DNA of 64,000 nt from Burkholderiales bacterium PBB6 (GTDB lineage Bacteria; Pseudomonadota; Gammaproteobacteria; Burkholderiales; Burkholderiaceae_C), in assembly GCA_002255925.1 (NCBI GenBank), contig NKIH01000001.1, positions 806,001 through 870,000 of the forward strand. The letters are read 5' to 3'. Shown in pieces: positions 26,386 to 35,123 of the stretch. How positions within the stretch are numbered: the stretch's first letter is position 1; the number at the start of each line of letters is the position of its first letter. A model generated the notes under the pieces. The model was not told the DNA's origin, did not search any database, and saw nothing but the letters and a program-made list of their open reading frames with translations. Both the position numbers and the translations under genes were made by a program.

Positions 26386-28638
26386 TCAGTTCGCTGGAAC
26401 GGCGCTGCCGTCCGGGCTGTCGGTCTGGGGCTGGCCTTGCAGCGGGCGGGTCAGGTTGCGGCCGTTCGGCAGGCGCTCCGGCAGCACCGGCGAGCTGTTC
26501 ACCTCGGTGATCATGCTCTGCGCCGGCTGGCTGTTGGTCTGCAGTGCGCGGATGGCGTCGTAACGGTCCACCGTCAGCGCATCTGCCGAGTTGGCATTGC
26601 GAATCACGACCGGGCGCAGGAACAGCATCAGGTTGCTCTTCACGCGCTTGCGGGCGTCGTTGCGGAACAGGCCGCCGACGATCGGCAGGCTGCCCAGGCC
26701 GGGCACGCGGCCTTCGGCGTCGCCGTATTCATCCTTCAGCAAGCCGCCCAGCACCATGGTCTGGCCGTCGTCGACCACCACGGTGGTCTCGATCGAGCTC
26801 TTGTCGGTGATGGCGTTGTTGTCGGTGCGCAGCGAGGAGTTCTCCTGGAACACCGTCATGCGCACCGTGCCGCCTTCGCCGATCTGACTCTTGATGCGCA
26901 GCGTGATGCCCACGTCCTTGCGCTCGACCGTCTGGAACGGATTGACCGAGCCGCCGCTTGTGCCGGTGTTGGTGAAGCTGCCGGTGACAAACGGCACGTT
27001 CGAGCCGATGACGATCTTGGCTTCTTCGTTGTCCAGCGCCACCAGGTTCGGCGTCGACAGGATGTTCGCGCCGGTATTGGTTTCCAGGAAACGCGCCAGT
27101 GCGCCCAGCGTGTAGACGCCGTTGATCTTGCGGAACAGGCCGAAGTTCAGGCCCTGCCCCGGCAGCGACACGCTGGTGGAGGTGGACGAAGAGCTGCTGC
27201 TGGTCACACCGGTCAGCGACAGGTTCAGCAGGTTGTTGCCTCCGCTGCCGAAGTTGGTGCCGCCCACGCCGACCACGCTGGAGTTGCTGCTGCCCAGCGC
27301 GCCTTGCCACTGGATGCCCCACTCGGCGGCCTTCTCGGCGTCGACCTTGACGATCATGGTCTCGACGTAAACCTGCGCGCGGCGGGTGTCGAGCTTGTCG
27401 ATCACCTGGCGCATCTGGCGATACACCGCCTCCGGCGCCGAGATGATCAGCGAGTTGGTGGCCGGGTCGGCCTGGATCTGCCCGCCGGTGGACGGACTGG
27501 CCGATGCCGAGACCGGCGTGGTGGCCGCCGAGCTGCTGGCGCCGCCGGTGTTGCCCGTCATGCCGGCGGTGGCGCCGCTCACGCCGCTCGGGCGCGCGGC
27601 CGACACGCCGCCGCTGGACAGGCCGCTGCCGCTGCTGCCGGCACCACTGCCGGTACCGCTGCCGCTGGCCATGGCAGCGCGCAGCACTTCAGCCAGCTTC
27701 ACCGCATCGGCGTTCTTCAGGTAGACCACCCAGATGTTGCCGGCCGGGCCGCCACCTTCGACGGCGCGGTCGAGCTTGGCGATCAGCGCCTTGGCAGCCG
27801 CCATGCGGGTCGGGTTGGCGGTGCGCACGATCAATGAATTGCTGCGTGGCTCCACCATCACCGAGGTGGCCGCAGCCGTGGTGTTGGCCGCACCTGGCAC
27901 GGCGGCGGCGGCGCCGCTTTCCGTCAGCTTCTGCACCAGCGGCGCCAGGTCGGCAGCCAGGGCGTGCCGCACCGGAATCACTTCCACTTCCGACGCGGCC
28001 GGCTGGTCGAGCGCGGCGATGATCTTGCCCAGGCGCTGCAGGTTGTCGGCGTAGTCGGTGATGATCAGCGTGCCGTTGCCCGGGTTGGCATTGATCGTGT
28101 TGTTGGCACTGATCAGCGGACGCAGCACGGCCACCAGGTTGTTCGGGTTCTCGTGGTTGAGCCGGAAGATCTGGGTCAGGATCTGGTCGCCACGTGCCGT
28201 GGGCGCGCCGATGGCCACCGTGCCTGCCTGCAGCTTGGCTTCGGCTTCCGGCACCACCTTCAGCAGGCCGGCGTTTTCAACCACCGTGAAGCCCAGGCCA
28301 CGCAGCGCGGCCAGGTAGCTGCGCCAGGCTTCCTGCGGCGGCAGGGCCTTTTCGCTGGTGATCGTGACCTGGCCCTTGACGCGCGGATCGACCAGGATCT
28401 GGCGGTCCAGCATGGCGCCGATGGCCCGCGACACCATCTCGATGTCGGCATTGACGAAGTTCAGCGTCACCGGGGCACGCGCCCGGGTGGTGGGCATCGG
28501 CGGGTCGGCGGCTTCGGCACCTTGCGCATGCAGGCCGCTGCCCTGACCAGCCAGACTGAGGGCCAGGGCCAGCGGCACCAGGCGCGGCAGACGGGCGCGG
28601 CGCGCAGCGGAAAGAAAGCGATGGGTCGTCATGGTCAT
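26386..28638 (-). CDS. gspD: Type II secretion outer-membrane secretin GspD
   Basis: Forms the outer-membrane channel, 750 residues with a signal peptide (LVPLALALSLAGQGSGLHA). The N0 domain (VTLNFVNADIEMVSRAIGAM) and repeated N1-N3 ring domains follow (IIALDQPAASEVEVIPVRHA). The N3 loop is long and Gly/Ser rich (roughly residues 325-385). The secretin core has VGVTLRIKSQI-like sequence (KDVGITLRIKSQIGEG) and LVLGGLLKDE-like strands (TMVLGGLLKDEYGDAEGRVP). It overlaps the gspN stop by 4 bases (ATGA). Confidence 0.97.
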   Translation of the reverse strand: MTMTTHRFLSAARRARLPRLVPLALALSLAGQGSGLHAQGAEAADPPMPTTRARAPVTLNFVNADIEMVSRAIGAMLDRQILVDPRVKGQVTITSEKALPPQEAWRSYLAALRGLGFTVVENAGLLKVVPEAEAKLQAGTVAIGAPTARGDQILTQIFRLNHENPNNLVAVLRPLISANNTINANPGNGTLIITDYADNLQRLGKIIAALDQPAASEVEVIPVRHALAADLAPLVQKLTESGAAAAVPGAANTTAAATSVMVEPRSNSLIVRTANPTRMAAAKALIAKLDRAVEGGGPAGNIWVVYLKNADAVKLAEVLRAAMASGSGTGSGAGSSGSGLSSGGVSAARPSGVSGATAGMTGNTGGASSSAATTPVSASASPSTGGQIQADPATNSLIISAPEAVYRQMRQVIDKLDTRRAQVYVETMIVKVDAEKAAEWGIQWQGALGSSNSSVVGVGGTNFGSGGNNLLNLSLTGVTSSSSSSTSTSVSLPGQGLNFGLFRKINGVYTLGALARFLETNTGANILSTPNLVALDNEEAKIVIGSNVPFVTGSFTNTGTSGGSVNPFQTVERKDVGITLRIKSQIGEGGTVRMTVFQENSSLRTDNNAITDKSSIETTVVVDDGQTMVLGGLLKDEYGDAEGRVPGLGSLPIVGGLFRNDARKRVKSNLMLFLRPVVIRNANSADALTVDRYDAIRALQTNSQPAQSMITEVNSSPVLPERLPNGRNLTRPLQGQPQTDSPDGSAVPAN

Positions 28639-29486
28639 CCGATCGTGATGACGGACGTCGCCCCTTGGCGGCGTCCGATGATGTTCAGCAAATTGTTCAA
28701 CGCGGGTTCCTGGCCGGGCTGGGCCCGACCTTCACCGCGGAAGCGCACGCCGCCCTTGGCGCGCAGCTCGCCGCTGCCGCTGAGCTGCAAGGCGCCTTCG
28801 AGGGTCTGCAGTTGCAGTGTCGCCGGTGCGGCCGGCTGGCCCACCAGGCTCAATTCATAGCTGCCCAGCGGGTTCAGCGTGGACAGGCGCGAGGAGGTCT
28901 GCATCAGGCCGACGCGGGCCTGGCCCTGCACCTGCCAGCCGGTGGCGCCGGCCGTCAGTTGGAAGTTCTGGCTGCTCAGGCGCAGCAGGCCGCCGGGCCG
29001 CAGGGTGTTCCAGGGCGCGCCCAGGCCGTCCAGCCAGGCGGCGGGCCATTGGCCGAGCAGGCCGGTGGCGTCGCCAGGTTGAACCTGCAAGGTGGCGTCG
29101 CGCCAGCCGGGTTGCAGGCGCAGCTTCAGGCCGGGCGCCACGCAGCAGTCCTGGGCCAGCGCCAGTTGCACGCCGTCCAGGTGCAGGCTGAGCTGCCAGT
29201 CCAGGCGCGAGGGCAGCACCGACGCATCACGGCTGCCGGGGCCGCCAGTCAGCATCAGCAGCGCGCTGCCGTCCCACAGGGTGCCCCGGGCTTCGATCAA
29301 TTGCAGGCGGCCACCGGTGGCGTCGTCCACCGCGCGGGCCAGCCACACGGCGGGGGCCTGGCTCACTGCGCCGAGCAGAACACCGAGCAGCCCGCCGGCC
29401 ACCGCCCAGCGGCGCAAACGCTGCGGCCCGCTGACCGATGCGGCGGCTGAGCGCACGACAGGGCGGTTGAAAACGAGACGCGCCAT
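28635..29486 (-). CDS. gspN: Type II secretion protein GspN
   Basis: Accessory T2SS protein of 283 residues with one N-terminal membrane segment (WAVAGGLLGVLLGAVSQAPA) and a periplasmic beta-rich domain. Typical GspN sequences are RLQLIEARGTLWDGSALLML and, near the end, LQTLEGALQLSGSGELRAKG. GspN is not present in every T2SS and its function is not settled. The start ATG at 29486 lies 4 bases after the gspM stop; a longer open frame upstream covers gspM and was rejected. Confidence 0.88.
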   Translation of the reverse strand: MARLVFNRPVVRSAAASVSGPQRLRRWAVAGGLLGVLLGAVSQAPAVWLARAVDDATGGRLQLIEARGTLWDGSALLMLTGGPGSRDASVLPSRLDWQLSLHLDGVQLALAQDCCVAPGLKLRLQPGWRDATLQVQPGDATGLLGQWPAAWLDGLGAPWNTLRPGGLLRLSSQNFQLTAGATGWQVQGQARVGLMQTSSRLSTLNPLGSYELSLVGQPAAPATLQLQTLEGALQLSGSGELRAKGGVRFRGEGRAQPGQEPALNNLLNIIGRRQGATSVITIG

Positions 29487-29490
29487 GAAC

Positions 29491-29979
29491 TCAGGCCGCT
29501 CCAGGCAGGCTGACCACCACGGTGCCCGACAGGCCGCCGTCAACCCGGCGCAGTTGCACCTCGACCGGCCGGCCACGGGCGCCCTGGCGGACTTCCTGCA
29601 GCCAGGCGCGCAGCTGGTCGGCGGTGGCGCCGGTGAGCGTGACCGTTGCGCGATCACCGATGACCGAGAGCTTGGCCTTGTCGCCCAGCCGCTCGGTGGC
29701 GGCCTTCAGCGCGGCGGCTGATTGCGATGCGTCGACCGGCGGCTGGCCTTTCAGCTCACGCGCTTCGGTGGCCATGCGCTGCAGTTGCAGGGTCTGGGTT
29801 TCCAGCGCGCGCAATTGCGCAGGCGCCTGCTTCCAGGTGGTCCAGGCCGGCGCAATGGCCAATTGCCAGACGATCAGCACGGCCAGGGCCGCGCCGGCGG
29901 CCATCAGGGCCTGGCGTTCACGCACGGCAAGGGCTTGCCAGCGGGCCAGCAGGGCGGGCGGCACAGTCAGGCGATTCAT
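29491..29979 (-). CDS. gspM: Type II secretion protein GspM
   Basis: Inner-membrane assembly protein of 162 residues. One hydrophobic helix near residue 35 (LMAAGAALAVLIVWQLAIA) is preceded by a short cytoplasmic tail, and a periplasmic ferredoxin-like domain follows (ATVTLTGATADQLRAWLQEV). This matches the GspM layout. It overlaps gspL by 4 bases (ATGA) and forms the GspL-GspM complex in the membrane. Confidence 0.92.
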   Translation of the reverse strand: MNRLTVPPALLARWQALAVRERQALMAAGAALAVLIVWQLAIAPAWTTWKQAPAQLRALETQTLQLQRMATEARELKGQPPVDASQSAAALKAATERLGDKAKLSVIGDRATVTLTGATADQLRAWLQEVRQGARGRPVEVQLRRVDGGLSGTVVVSLPGAA

Positions 29980-31226
29980 GGTTGGGCCTTGCCCTTGTAA
30001 AGAGTGAACTTGCCGGGCTCGGTGTCCAGCGACAGGCCCAGCGCACGCAGGCGCTCGCGCAGGCCTTCAACCTCGGCCGGGCTCCAGCCGGTGCTGTTGA
30101 GCGTGAGCCGGCCCGGTTCGTACTTCAGCGCATCGGCGGGCCCGCGCGACGGCGGCCAGGCGGCTTCCGCGGCATACAGCAGCGGCTCCAGGTCGGTGTC
30201 GCCCGGCTTGCCGGCCAACGTGCGCAGCAGATCGAGTTCCTTCTGCATCTGCACCGGCGCGTCGATCACGGCGCGCACCTGCGGGAAGGTGGTTTGCAGC
30301 AGGGCGGTGACGGCCAGCTTGCGCTCCGTCACGGCCTGGCGCTGCTGCCAGGCCCAGACATTGGCGCCGATCAGCTGAACGCCCAGCAGCACGGCCAGGC
30401 CCAGGCGCACCGGGCGCCAGGCGGTGTCGTTCCAGAAGCGGCGGGCGTTGTCACGCAGGGCGCGGCTGCCGCGGTGCTGCGGCGCCAGGTCGAACTGGCG
30501 CAGGTTCCAGTCGGTCTGCGTGGCGGCCAGCAGGCTGTCTGCATTGGAGCGGGCGGCCACGGCATGGCCGGCCACCTGCGACGCGGCCTCGGCAGCATCG
30601 GGGCTGGCGGTCCAGGTGGACGGGGTGTCGGTGCCAGGCTGGGTGAGCAGCGCGCGGGCGGCGTCGCTGTGCAGCGGCAGCACCACGGCGCCGGCGTCGT
30701 CGCGCCAGGCCAGGCGCAGGCCGGCGTCGCCTTCCACGGTGGCTTCGCGGTACACATGTGCCGCCGGTGCGCCGGTCGGGGCCCAGGCGGGCACCACACG
30801 GTCCACGGTCAGGCCGGTGGCTTCCAGCGCTTCAAGCTGTGCCTTGAGCCAGGCCTTGCCCACCGACGCCACCCAGGCCGGCTCGCCGGCCTTCAGGCTG
30901 GGCGAGGTGGCCAGGTGCACGTCTTGTTCGTCTTCCAGCAGCTGCTCTTCGAGCATGCCGGCCAGCGCCATGCGCAGCCGTGCGGCCGGTGCCTTCGGGG
31001 CGGTGATGAGGTGCCAGCCCGCGTCATCGGCCGGCAGCACGGCCACCAGGCTCTGGGCACGCGGCAGCTGGGCCACGCCACAGCGGCCATGGGCCTGGCC
31101 TGCGGACGTGGCAGCGTCGGTGCTCAGCACCCAGTCGTACTCGGGCGTGGGGCGTGCCGCGGGCGTGTCTGCATGCACGGCAGCCAGCCGGGGTTGCGCG
31201 GGCAACTGGACGATCAATGTGGACAT
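29976..31226 (-). CDS. gspL: Type II secretion protein GspL
   Basis: Bitopic assembly protein of 416 residues that recruits GspE to the membrane. The N-terminal 250 residues are an actin-like cytoplasmic domain (DYDWVLS-type start, LEEQLLEDEQDVHLA). The single membrane segment is near residue 290 (LGLAVLLGVQLIGANVWAW). The periplasmic ferredoxin-like domain follows with LRERLRALGLSLDTEPGKFT. It overlaps gspM by 4 bases. An 87-base gap separates it from gspK, the longest within this operon. Confidence 0.92.
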   Translation of the reverse strand: MSTLIVQLPAQPRLAAVHADTPAARPTPEYDWVLSTDAATSAGQAHGRCGVAQLPRAQSLVAVLPADDAGWHLITAPKAPAARLRMALAGMLEEQLLEDEQDVHLATSPSLKAGEPAWVASVGKAWLKAQLEALEATGLTVDRVVPAWAPTGAPAAHVYREATVEGDAGLRLAWRDDAGAVVLPLHSDAARALLTQPGTDTPSTWTASPDAAEAASQVAGHAVAARSNADSLLAATQTDWNLRQFDLAPQHRGSRALRDNARRFWNDTAWRPVRLGLAVLLGVQLIGANVWAWQQRQAVTERKLAVTALLQTTFPQVRAVIDAPVQMQKELDLLRTLAGKPGDTDLEPLLYAAEAAWPPSRGPADALKYEPGRLTLNSTGWSPAEVEGLRERLRALGLSLDTEPGKFTLYKGKAQP

Positions 31227-31313
31227 GGAGTGGCAGTGGCCTTGGTGACGGACGAAGAGTCACAACCTTCTATTGTGGCGTGGGCAAAGGCCCGTCCGGG
31301 GCGGGGGGAACGC

Positions 31314-32330
31314 TCATTCATGGGACAGGCGGTCTCGGCGCAACACCGTCACATCCTGGCCACGTCGCTGCACCAGCGAGACCTCGCGCAGGATGCTGTC
31401 TTCATAGCGCAATTGCCCGGTCACCTCGAAGTGCGAGGAGTTGATGGCGACATGGCGCTCTTCCAGCACCACCTTCTCGGGCAGCAGGGCCTTGATCGCC
31501 GCGAGGTTCTCGAAGCCTTTGCGCAACTGCAGCCGCTGCTGGGTCAGGCGCTGGGCGCTGGCGCGGTCGAGGCCGTCGATGGTGGCCATCATCACCTCGA
31601 CCGAGGCAGTGTTCAGGTTGACCCGGGTGCGCTGCGGCAGGATGGTCACGAACGGTGTCAGTCGTTGCACGGTGTCAGCGTCCAGGCCCAGCCAGCGCAG
31701 TTGCTCCACGCGCACCGGGCGCAGCGGCGCGCCGGTGGCCACGGCTTCCTTGTCGTCGAGCTTGTCTTCGGCCTCGCTGGCACCGCGCATGCCTTCGGCC
31801 AGGCGCTGGGCCACGCCCGAGGGCAGGCTCAGCACCTCGCACAGCCGCGTGATGATCTTCAACTCGGCCTTGACCGCCTCGTCGTCGTCTTCCACCAGGT
31901 TGCGCAGGTTGTAGCGTGATTGCGCATCGGTGATCTGGCCGGACAGAAAGGCATCGAGGCCGGTGTCGCTGGTGTTGTCCTTGTCGGCCGCCAGGAATGT
32001 GGACAGGCGAATCTCTTCGAGGCCGGTGGCCCAGGGTTCGGTCAGGCCGTCAGGGCCGCCATCGCGGGCGTCTTCCCGCAGGATCAACCGGGCCCAGTCG
32101 AGTGCGCCGGTCAGCAGCCAGGTCGACTGGGTGCGGGCGCGCTCGGCGCCTTCCACCTCGATGGCGCGCCATTGTTGCCACACCATGCCCGCCGCGAGCG
32201 TGGCCACCAGCGTCACGATGAGCATGGCCATCAGCAACGCCGCGCCTTGCTGGGCGCGCCGAGCCTGCCGCCGGAGGGCCGGGCCGCTGTGGCTGATGGC
32301 GCAGTGGGGAAAGGCGGTACGCGGTGTCAT
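31314..32330 (-). CDS. gspK: Type II secretion minor pseudopilin GspK
   Basis: Large minor pseudopilin at the tip of the pseudopilus, 338 residues. The prepilin cleavage region is RRAQQGAALLMAMLIVTLVA. The Glu at +5 seen in other pseudopilins is missing, which is normal for GspK. The two SAM-like helical subdomains are present (LTEPWATGLEEIRLS..., VNLNTASVEVMMATIDGLDR, which is the helix-hairpin-helix-like part). It overlaps gspJ by 4 bases (ATGA). Confidence 0.94.
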   Translation of the reverse strand: MTPRTAFPHCAISHSGPALRRQARRAQQGAALLMAMLIVTLVATLAAGMVWQQWRAIEVEGAERARTQSTWLLTGALDWARLILREDARDGGPDGLTEPWATGLEEIRLSTFLAADKDNTSDTGLDAFLSGQITDAQSRYNLRNLVEDDDEAVKAELKIITRLCEVLSLPSGVAQRLAEGMRGASEAEDKLDDKEAVATGAPLRPVRVEQLRWLGLDADTVQRLTPFVTILPQRTRVNLNTASVEVMMATIDGLDRASAQRLTQQRLQLRKGFENLAAIKALLPEKVVLEERHVAINSSHFEVTGQLRYEDSILREVSLVQRRGQDVTVLRRDRLSHE

Positions 32331-33121
32331 TGGGCAGGTTGCAGCGCCACGTCGCGCAGCAGGCGGCCTTGCGGCAGGGTCAGCACCAGGCGAATGCCGA
32401 TGGGCAAGGTGTCGTCACCGCTGTCGGTGTCCGGGAGGGTGGGCACGCCGCCATTGCCATTGGCGCCCGCCGTGCCGGCATCAGCGGGTGGGCTGTTGCC
32501 GGGGGCGCCGCCCGGCGGAGTGCCACCACCGGGCGGCGGCTTGGCAGTGCGGTTGCCAGATTTTCCGGTGCTGACGTTGCCGGTGGATTGCGCATTGCTC
32601 CAGGTGTTGTCGCCTTGTTGATAGAAGTAGATCTGCAACGCGGCCACGCCGTCGAGCATGGGCAGGGCGTCGGCCTGGATGACGGACCATTGCTGGCTGC
32701 GGAACCACCAGTCCTGCAGTTCCTGCACGCGGGTGACGGCCGGCGAGGCCCAGCGGTGCAGCTTGCCCTGCTGCATCGTCCACAACACCAGTTGCAGGCC
32801 GTCGCGGTGGCGGCGGGTCAGGCGCAGTGAGCTGCCGTCGAATTTGAGGGTCGGCGTGGCCGGGGTTTGTTGCAGGTGTTCCAGGTCGGCGTCCCATTGC
32901 GCCATCACGGTGCCCAGGCGCAGGGTACTTTCGCTGGCCTGCTGGGCGCCGTCACGCGTGCGCACCAGCCCGTCGATGCCTTGCCAGGCCATGCCGGCCA
33001 TCACCGCCATGATGAACAGCGCGACCAGCACCTCCACCAGCGTGAAGCCGTGCTGCGCGCGGGCGGGCGGCCGGGTGGCAGCGCGCGGTTGCAGGTGCGG
33101 TTGCATCGTGGGCGCGCGCAT
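32327..33121 (-). CDS. gspJ: Type II secretion minor pseudopilin GspJ
   Basis: Minor pseudopilin of 264 residues. The class III signal is RAQHGFTLVEVLVALFIMA, with Gly before the cleavage and Glu at +5. The C-terminal third has an unusual proline/glycine-rich loop (about residues 195-230, PPPGGGTPPGGAPGNSPP), which is a lineage-specific insertion. The ATG at 33121 shares one base with the gspI stop (TGATG). The protein ends RLLRDVALQPAQ. Confidence 0.93.
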   Translation of the reverse strand: MRAPTMQPHLQPRAATRPPARAQHGFTLVEVLVALFIMAVMAGMAWQGIDGLVRTRDGAQQASESTLRLGTVMAQWDADLEHLQQTPATPTLKFDGSSLRLTRRHRDGLQLVLWTMQQGKLHRWASPAVTRVQELQDWWFRSQQWSVIQADALPMLDGVAALQIYFYQQGDNTWSNAQSTGNVSTGKSGNRTAKPPPGGGTPPGGAPGNSPPADAGTAGANGNGGVPTLPDTDSGDDTLPIGIRLVLTLPQGRLLRDVALQPAQ

Positions 33122-33510
33122 CAATACCGCGGCAGCACCGTGGACACGGTGACCACCGGTTGATTCCGGTCGTCGCTCATCACCACATCCACCCGGCGGA
33201 AGTTCGGGTTGGGTGTGCCTTGCACGCGCATCTTGCCGCGGAAGGTTTGAGACAACTGCTCACACTCGAAGCTGCTTTCCCCGGTGTCAGGGAAGCGGCG
33301 CGCCAGCTTCAGCCCGGTGAGCTGATTGTCTGCGCACCACTGTGCGCTGGTCACCAGCTTGAGCCGGTCGGCATTGGCGAGCAGCGCGCCGCCGGCCCGG
33401 CTGCCCGCAGCCAGCGCTACCGCCACGATGGCCAGCGCCACCAGCACCTCGATCAAGGTGAAGCCGCTGGCATTGCGTGGCTGAGGAAGGGGGGAAGGCC
33501 GGTGCGGCAT
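33121..33510 (-). CDS. gspI: Type II secretion minor pseudopilin GspI
   Basis: Small minor pseudopilin of 129 residues. Cleavage site and helix are NASGFTLIEVLVALAIVAVA, with Gly at -1 and Glu at +5. WCADNQLTGLKLARRFPDTG is the usual GspI region after the helix. The ATG at 33510 is 4 bases after the gspH stop. Together with GspJ and GspK it forms the tip complex. Confidence 0.93.
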   Translation of the reverse strand: MPHRPSPLPQPRNASGFTLIEVLVALAIVAVALAAGSRAGGALLANADRLKLVTSAQWCADNQLTGLKLARRFPDTGESSFECEQLSQTFRGKMRVQGTPNPNFRRVDVVMSDDRNQPVVTVSTVLPRY

Positions 33511-33514
33511 GGTG

Positions 33515-33985
33515 TCAGCGTGAGGGGGCTTCGTCGGCGGCCACCGGCGCAAAGGGCCCCAGCCCGTCGGTGGCCAGCAGCAGTTGCCGGTCTTCGATGC
33601 GCAGGCGCACCCGCTGTGCGCCGATCACGGGCTCAGGCCCCAGTTGCAGTGCGGGCGCGCCCACCACTTCCGCGGTGGTGCGCTCGTCGAGCCACTGCGT
33701 TGGCATCGTCACGGCGGCGGGCAGGCCGAGAAAGGCAAACCCGGGCCGGTCGCGGGTGGGCTGCCAGCGCACGTCCTGGCCAGTGGCGCGGGAGCGCGCA
33801 CGGGCGCCTTCCAGCAACGCGGCCAGGCGGGCGCCTTCCTCGTCGAGCTTGCTGGCATTGCCGTCACGCAGGGCCAGTGTGGCCATGCCCACGGCGATGG
33901 CCAGCAGGGCCACCACCACCATCAGCTCAAGCAGGGTGAAACCACGCTGGCGCCGCGGCGCGTGCGTCGTCAGGCCCGAGGGCAT
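33515..33985 (-). CDS. gspH: Type II secretion minor pseudopilin GspH
   Basis: Minor pseudopilin linking the tip complex to the GspG rod, 156 residues. The signal is RRQRGFTLLELMVVVALLAI with Glu at +5. The body includes RLAALLEGARARSRATGQDV and RLRIEDRQLLLATDGLGPF. A longer start at 34108 would overlap gspG by 77 bases, so the ATG at 33985, directly before the basic signal, is preferred. It lies 46 bases after gspG. Confidence 0.92.
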   Translation of the reverse strand: MPSGLTTHAPRRQRGFTLLELMVVVALLAIAVGMATLALRDGNASKLDEEGARLAALLEGARARSRATGQDVRWQPTRDRPGFAFLGLPAAVTMPTQWLDERTTAEVVGAPALQLGPEPVIGAQRVRLRIEDRQLLLATDGLGPFAPVAADEAPSR

Positions 33986-34031
33986 GCGGGGGTGTTGCAG
34001 CAGAGGGCCAGCCCGAAGGCCGGCATTGGCC

Positions 34032-34481
34032 TCATTGCCAGCTGCCAATATCGGCGTCCTTGCCTTCGCCGCCGGCCTGGCCGTCAGCGCCCAGGCTGAA
34101 CACGTCAATCTCGCCCTTCACGCCGGGGTTGGCGTACTGGTAGGGGCGGCCCCAGGGGTCGTTCGGCAGCTTCTCGACGTACACCTTCCAGTTCGGCGGG
34201 ATCACGCCGGTGGTGGGTTTGCGCAGCAAGGCCTCGAGGCCTTGCTCGCCAGTGGGGTAGCGCTGGTTGTCGAGCTTGTACAGCTTCAGGGCCTGCATCA
34301 GGTTGCCCACGTCGGTGCGGGCCGCGGTGACGCGGGCGTCATCGGCACGCTCCAGCACGTTGGGCACGATCAGGGCAGCGAGCACGCCGATGATCACCAG
34401 CACCACCAGCAACTCGATGAGGGTGAAACCGGCTTGTCGCAGGTGGCGCTGCACCAGGGTCTTGCGCGAAGAAAAACTCAT
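34032..34481 (-). CDS. gspG: Type II secretion major pseudopilin GspG
   Basis: Main subunit of the pseudopilus, 149 residues. The cleavage and assembly helix is RQAGFTLIELLVVLVIIGVL, with Gly at -1 and Glu at +5. The signature DVGNLMQALKLYKLDNQRYP, then YPTGEQGLEALLRKPT, is highly conserved in GspG. The acidic C-terminal calcium-binding loop is seen (GEIDVFSLGADGQAGGEGKD). It is the first gene of the minus-strand operon, with gspC divergent across 60 bases. Confidence 0.97.
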   Translation of the reverse strand: MSFSSRKTLVQRHLRQAGFTLIELLVVLVIIGVLAALIVPNVLERADDARVTAARTDVGNLMQALKLYKLDNQRYPTGEQGLEALLRKPTTGVIPPNWKVYVEKLPNDPWGRPYQYANPGVKGEIDVFSLGADGQAGGEGKDADIGSWQ

Positions 34482-34541
34482 GGAAGTAAAGAGGCCGTTT
34501 TGGGGCCCCGTCTCTCGGGTGGCTTGAATCATAATCGTCGC
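34482..34541. promoter_or_regulatory. Divergent gspC / gspG promoter region
   Basis: The 60-base interval must hold promoters for both T2SS units. For gspC, CATAAT (34530-34535) resembles a -10 box only 6 bases before the ATG, which would give a nearly leaderless message. No clear -35 box is seen. The centre contains the palindrome GGGGCCCC (34502-34509). Confidence 0.4.
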
Positions 34542-35117
34542 ATGGCTTCCAGATTGTTAACGTTTACCGTGTGGGCACTCATTGCCGCCAGTGCACTGTT
34601 CTGGGGGTTCCGTGTGCTTGTCAAACCCGCCCCCTTGCCGGCCCAGGCCCAGACGCCAATGCGCAGCCTCGCCATGGGTGGCGAATTGCTCAAGGTGCTG
34701 GGTGGCGCTGATGCGGCCGAGGAGGAGGATGACACCCCCGCCGCGACCCGCTTCCAGCTGCTGGGCGTGGTGGCGCCTGCCGCCGGCCGGCTCGACGGTG
34801 GCCTGGCGCTGATCGCCGTGGACGACGGCCGGCCACGCACCGTGCGTGTCGGTGGTGTCATCGATGGCGACACCGTGTTGCTGTCGGTGGCGCGCCGCTC
34901 CATCAAGATCGGCCCGACCGGCGGGCCCGCATCGAACGAGCTCAGCCTGCCTGACCCGTCGTCCAGCGCCCACGCCTCGGCCAACCGTGCACTTGGCGCT
35001 CAGCCGGGTGCCATGGGGGCTCTGCGGCCGGGTATGGGTGGCGTGGCGCCGATGCCGGGCGCACTGCAGCCGCCCAAGGGCGGCAAAGCCGCCGACGGCG
35101 AAGACGAAGACGAATAA
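34542..35117 (+). CDS. gspC: Type II secretion protein GspC, short form
   Basis: Inner-membrane protein that links the platform to the secretin GspD, 191 residues. One N-terminal membrane helix (LLTFTVWALIAASALFWGF) is followed by a homology region (RFQLLGVVAPAAGRLDGGLA, RTVRVGGVIDGDTVLL). After about residue 125 it is only low-complexity, Pro/Gly/Ala rich, and ends in acidic residues (GEDEDE). The PDZ or coiled-coil domain of Vibrio or Pseudomonas GspC is absent. It is divergent from gspG. Confidence 0.88.
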   Translation: MASRLLTFTVWALIAASALFWGFRVLVKPAPLPAQAQTPMRSLAMGGELLKVLGGADAAEEEDDTPAATRFQLLGVVAPAAGRLDGGLALIAVDDGRPRTVRVGGVIDGDTVLLSVARRSIKIGPTGGPASNELSLPDPSSSAHASANRALGAQPGAMGALRPGMGGVAPMPGALQPPKGGKAADGEDEDE

Positions 35118-35123
35118 GCCGCG

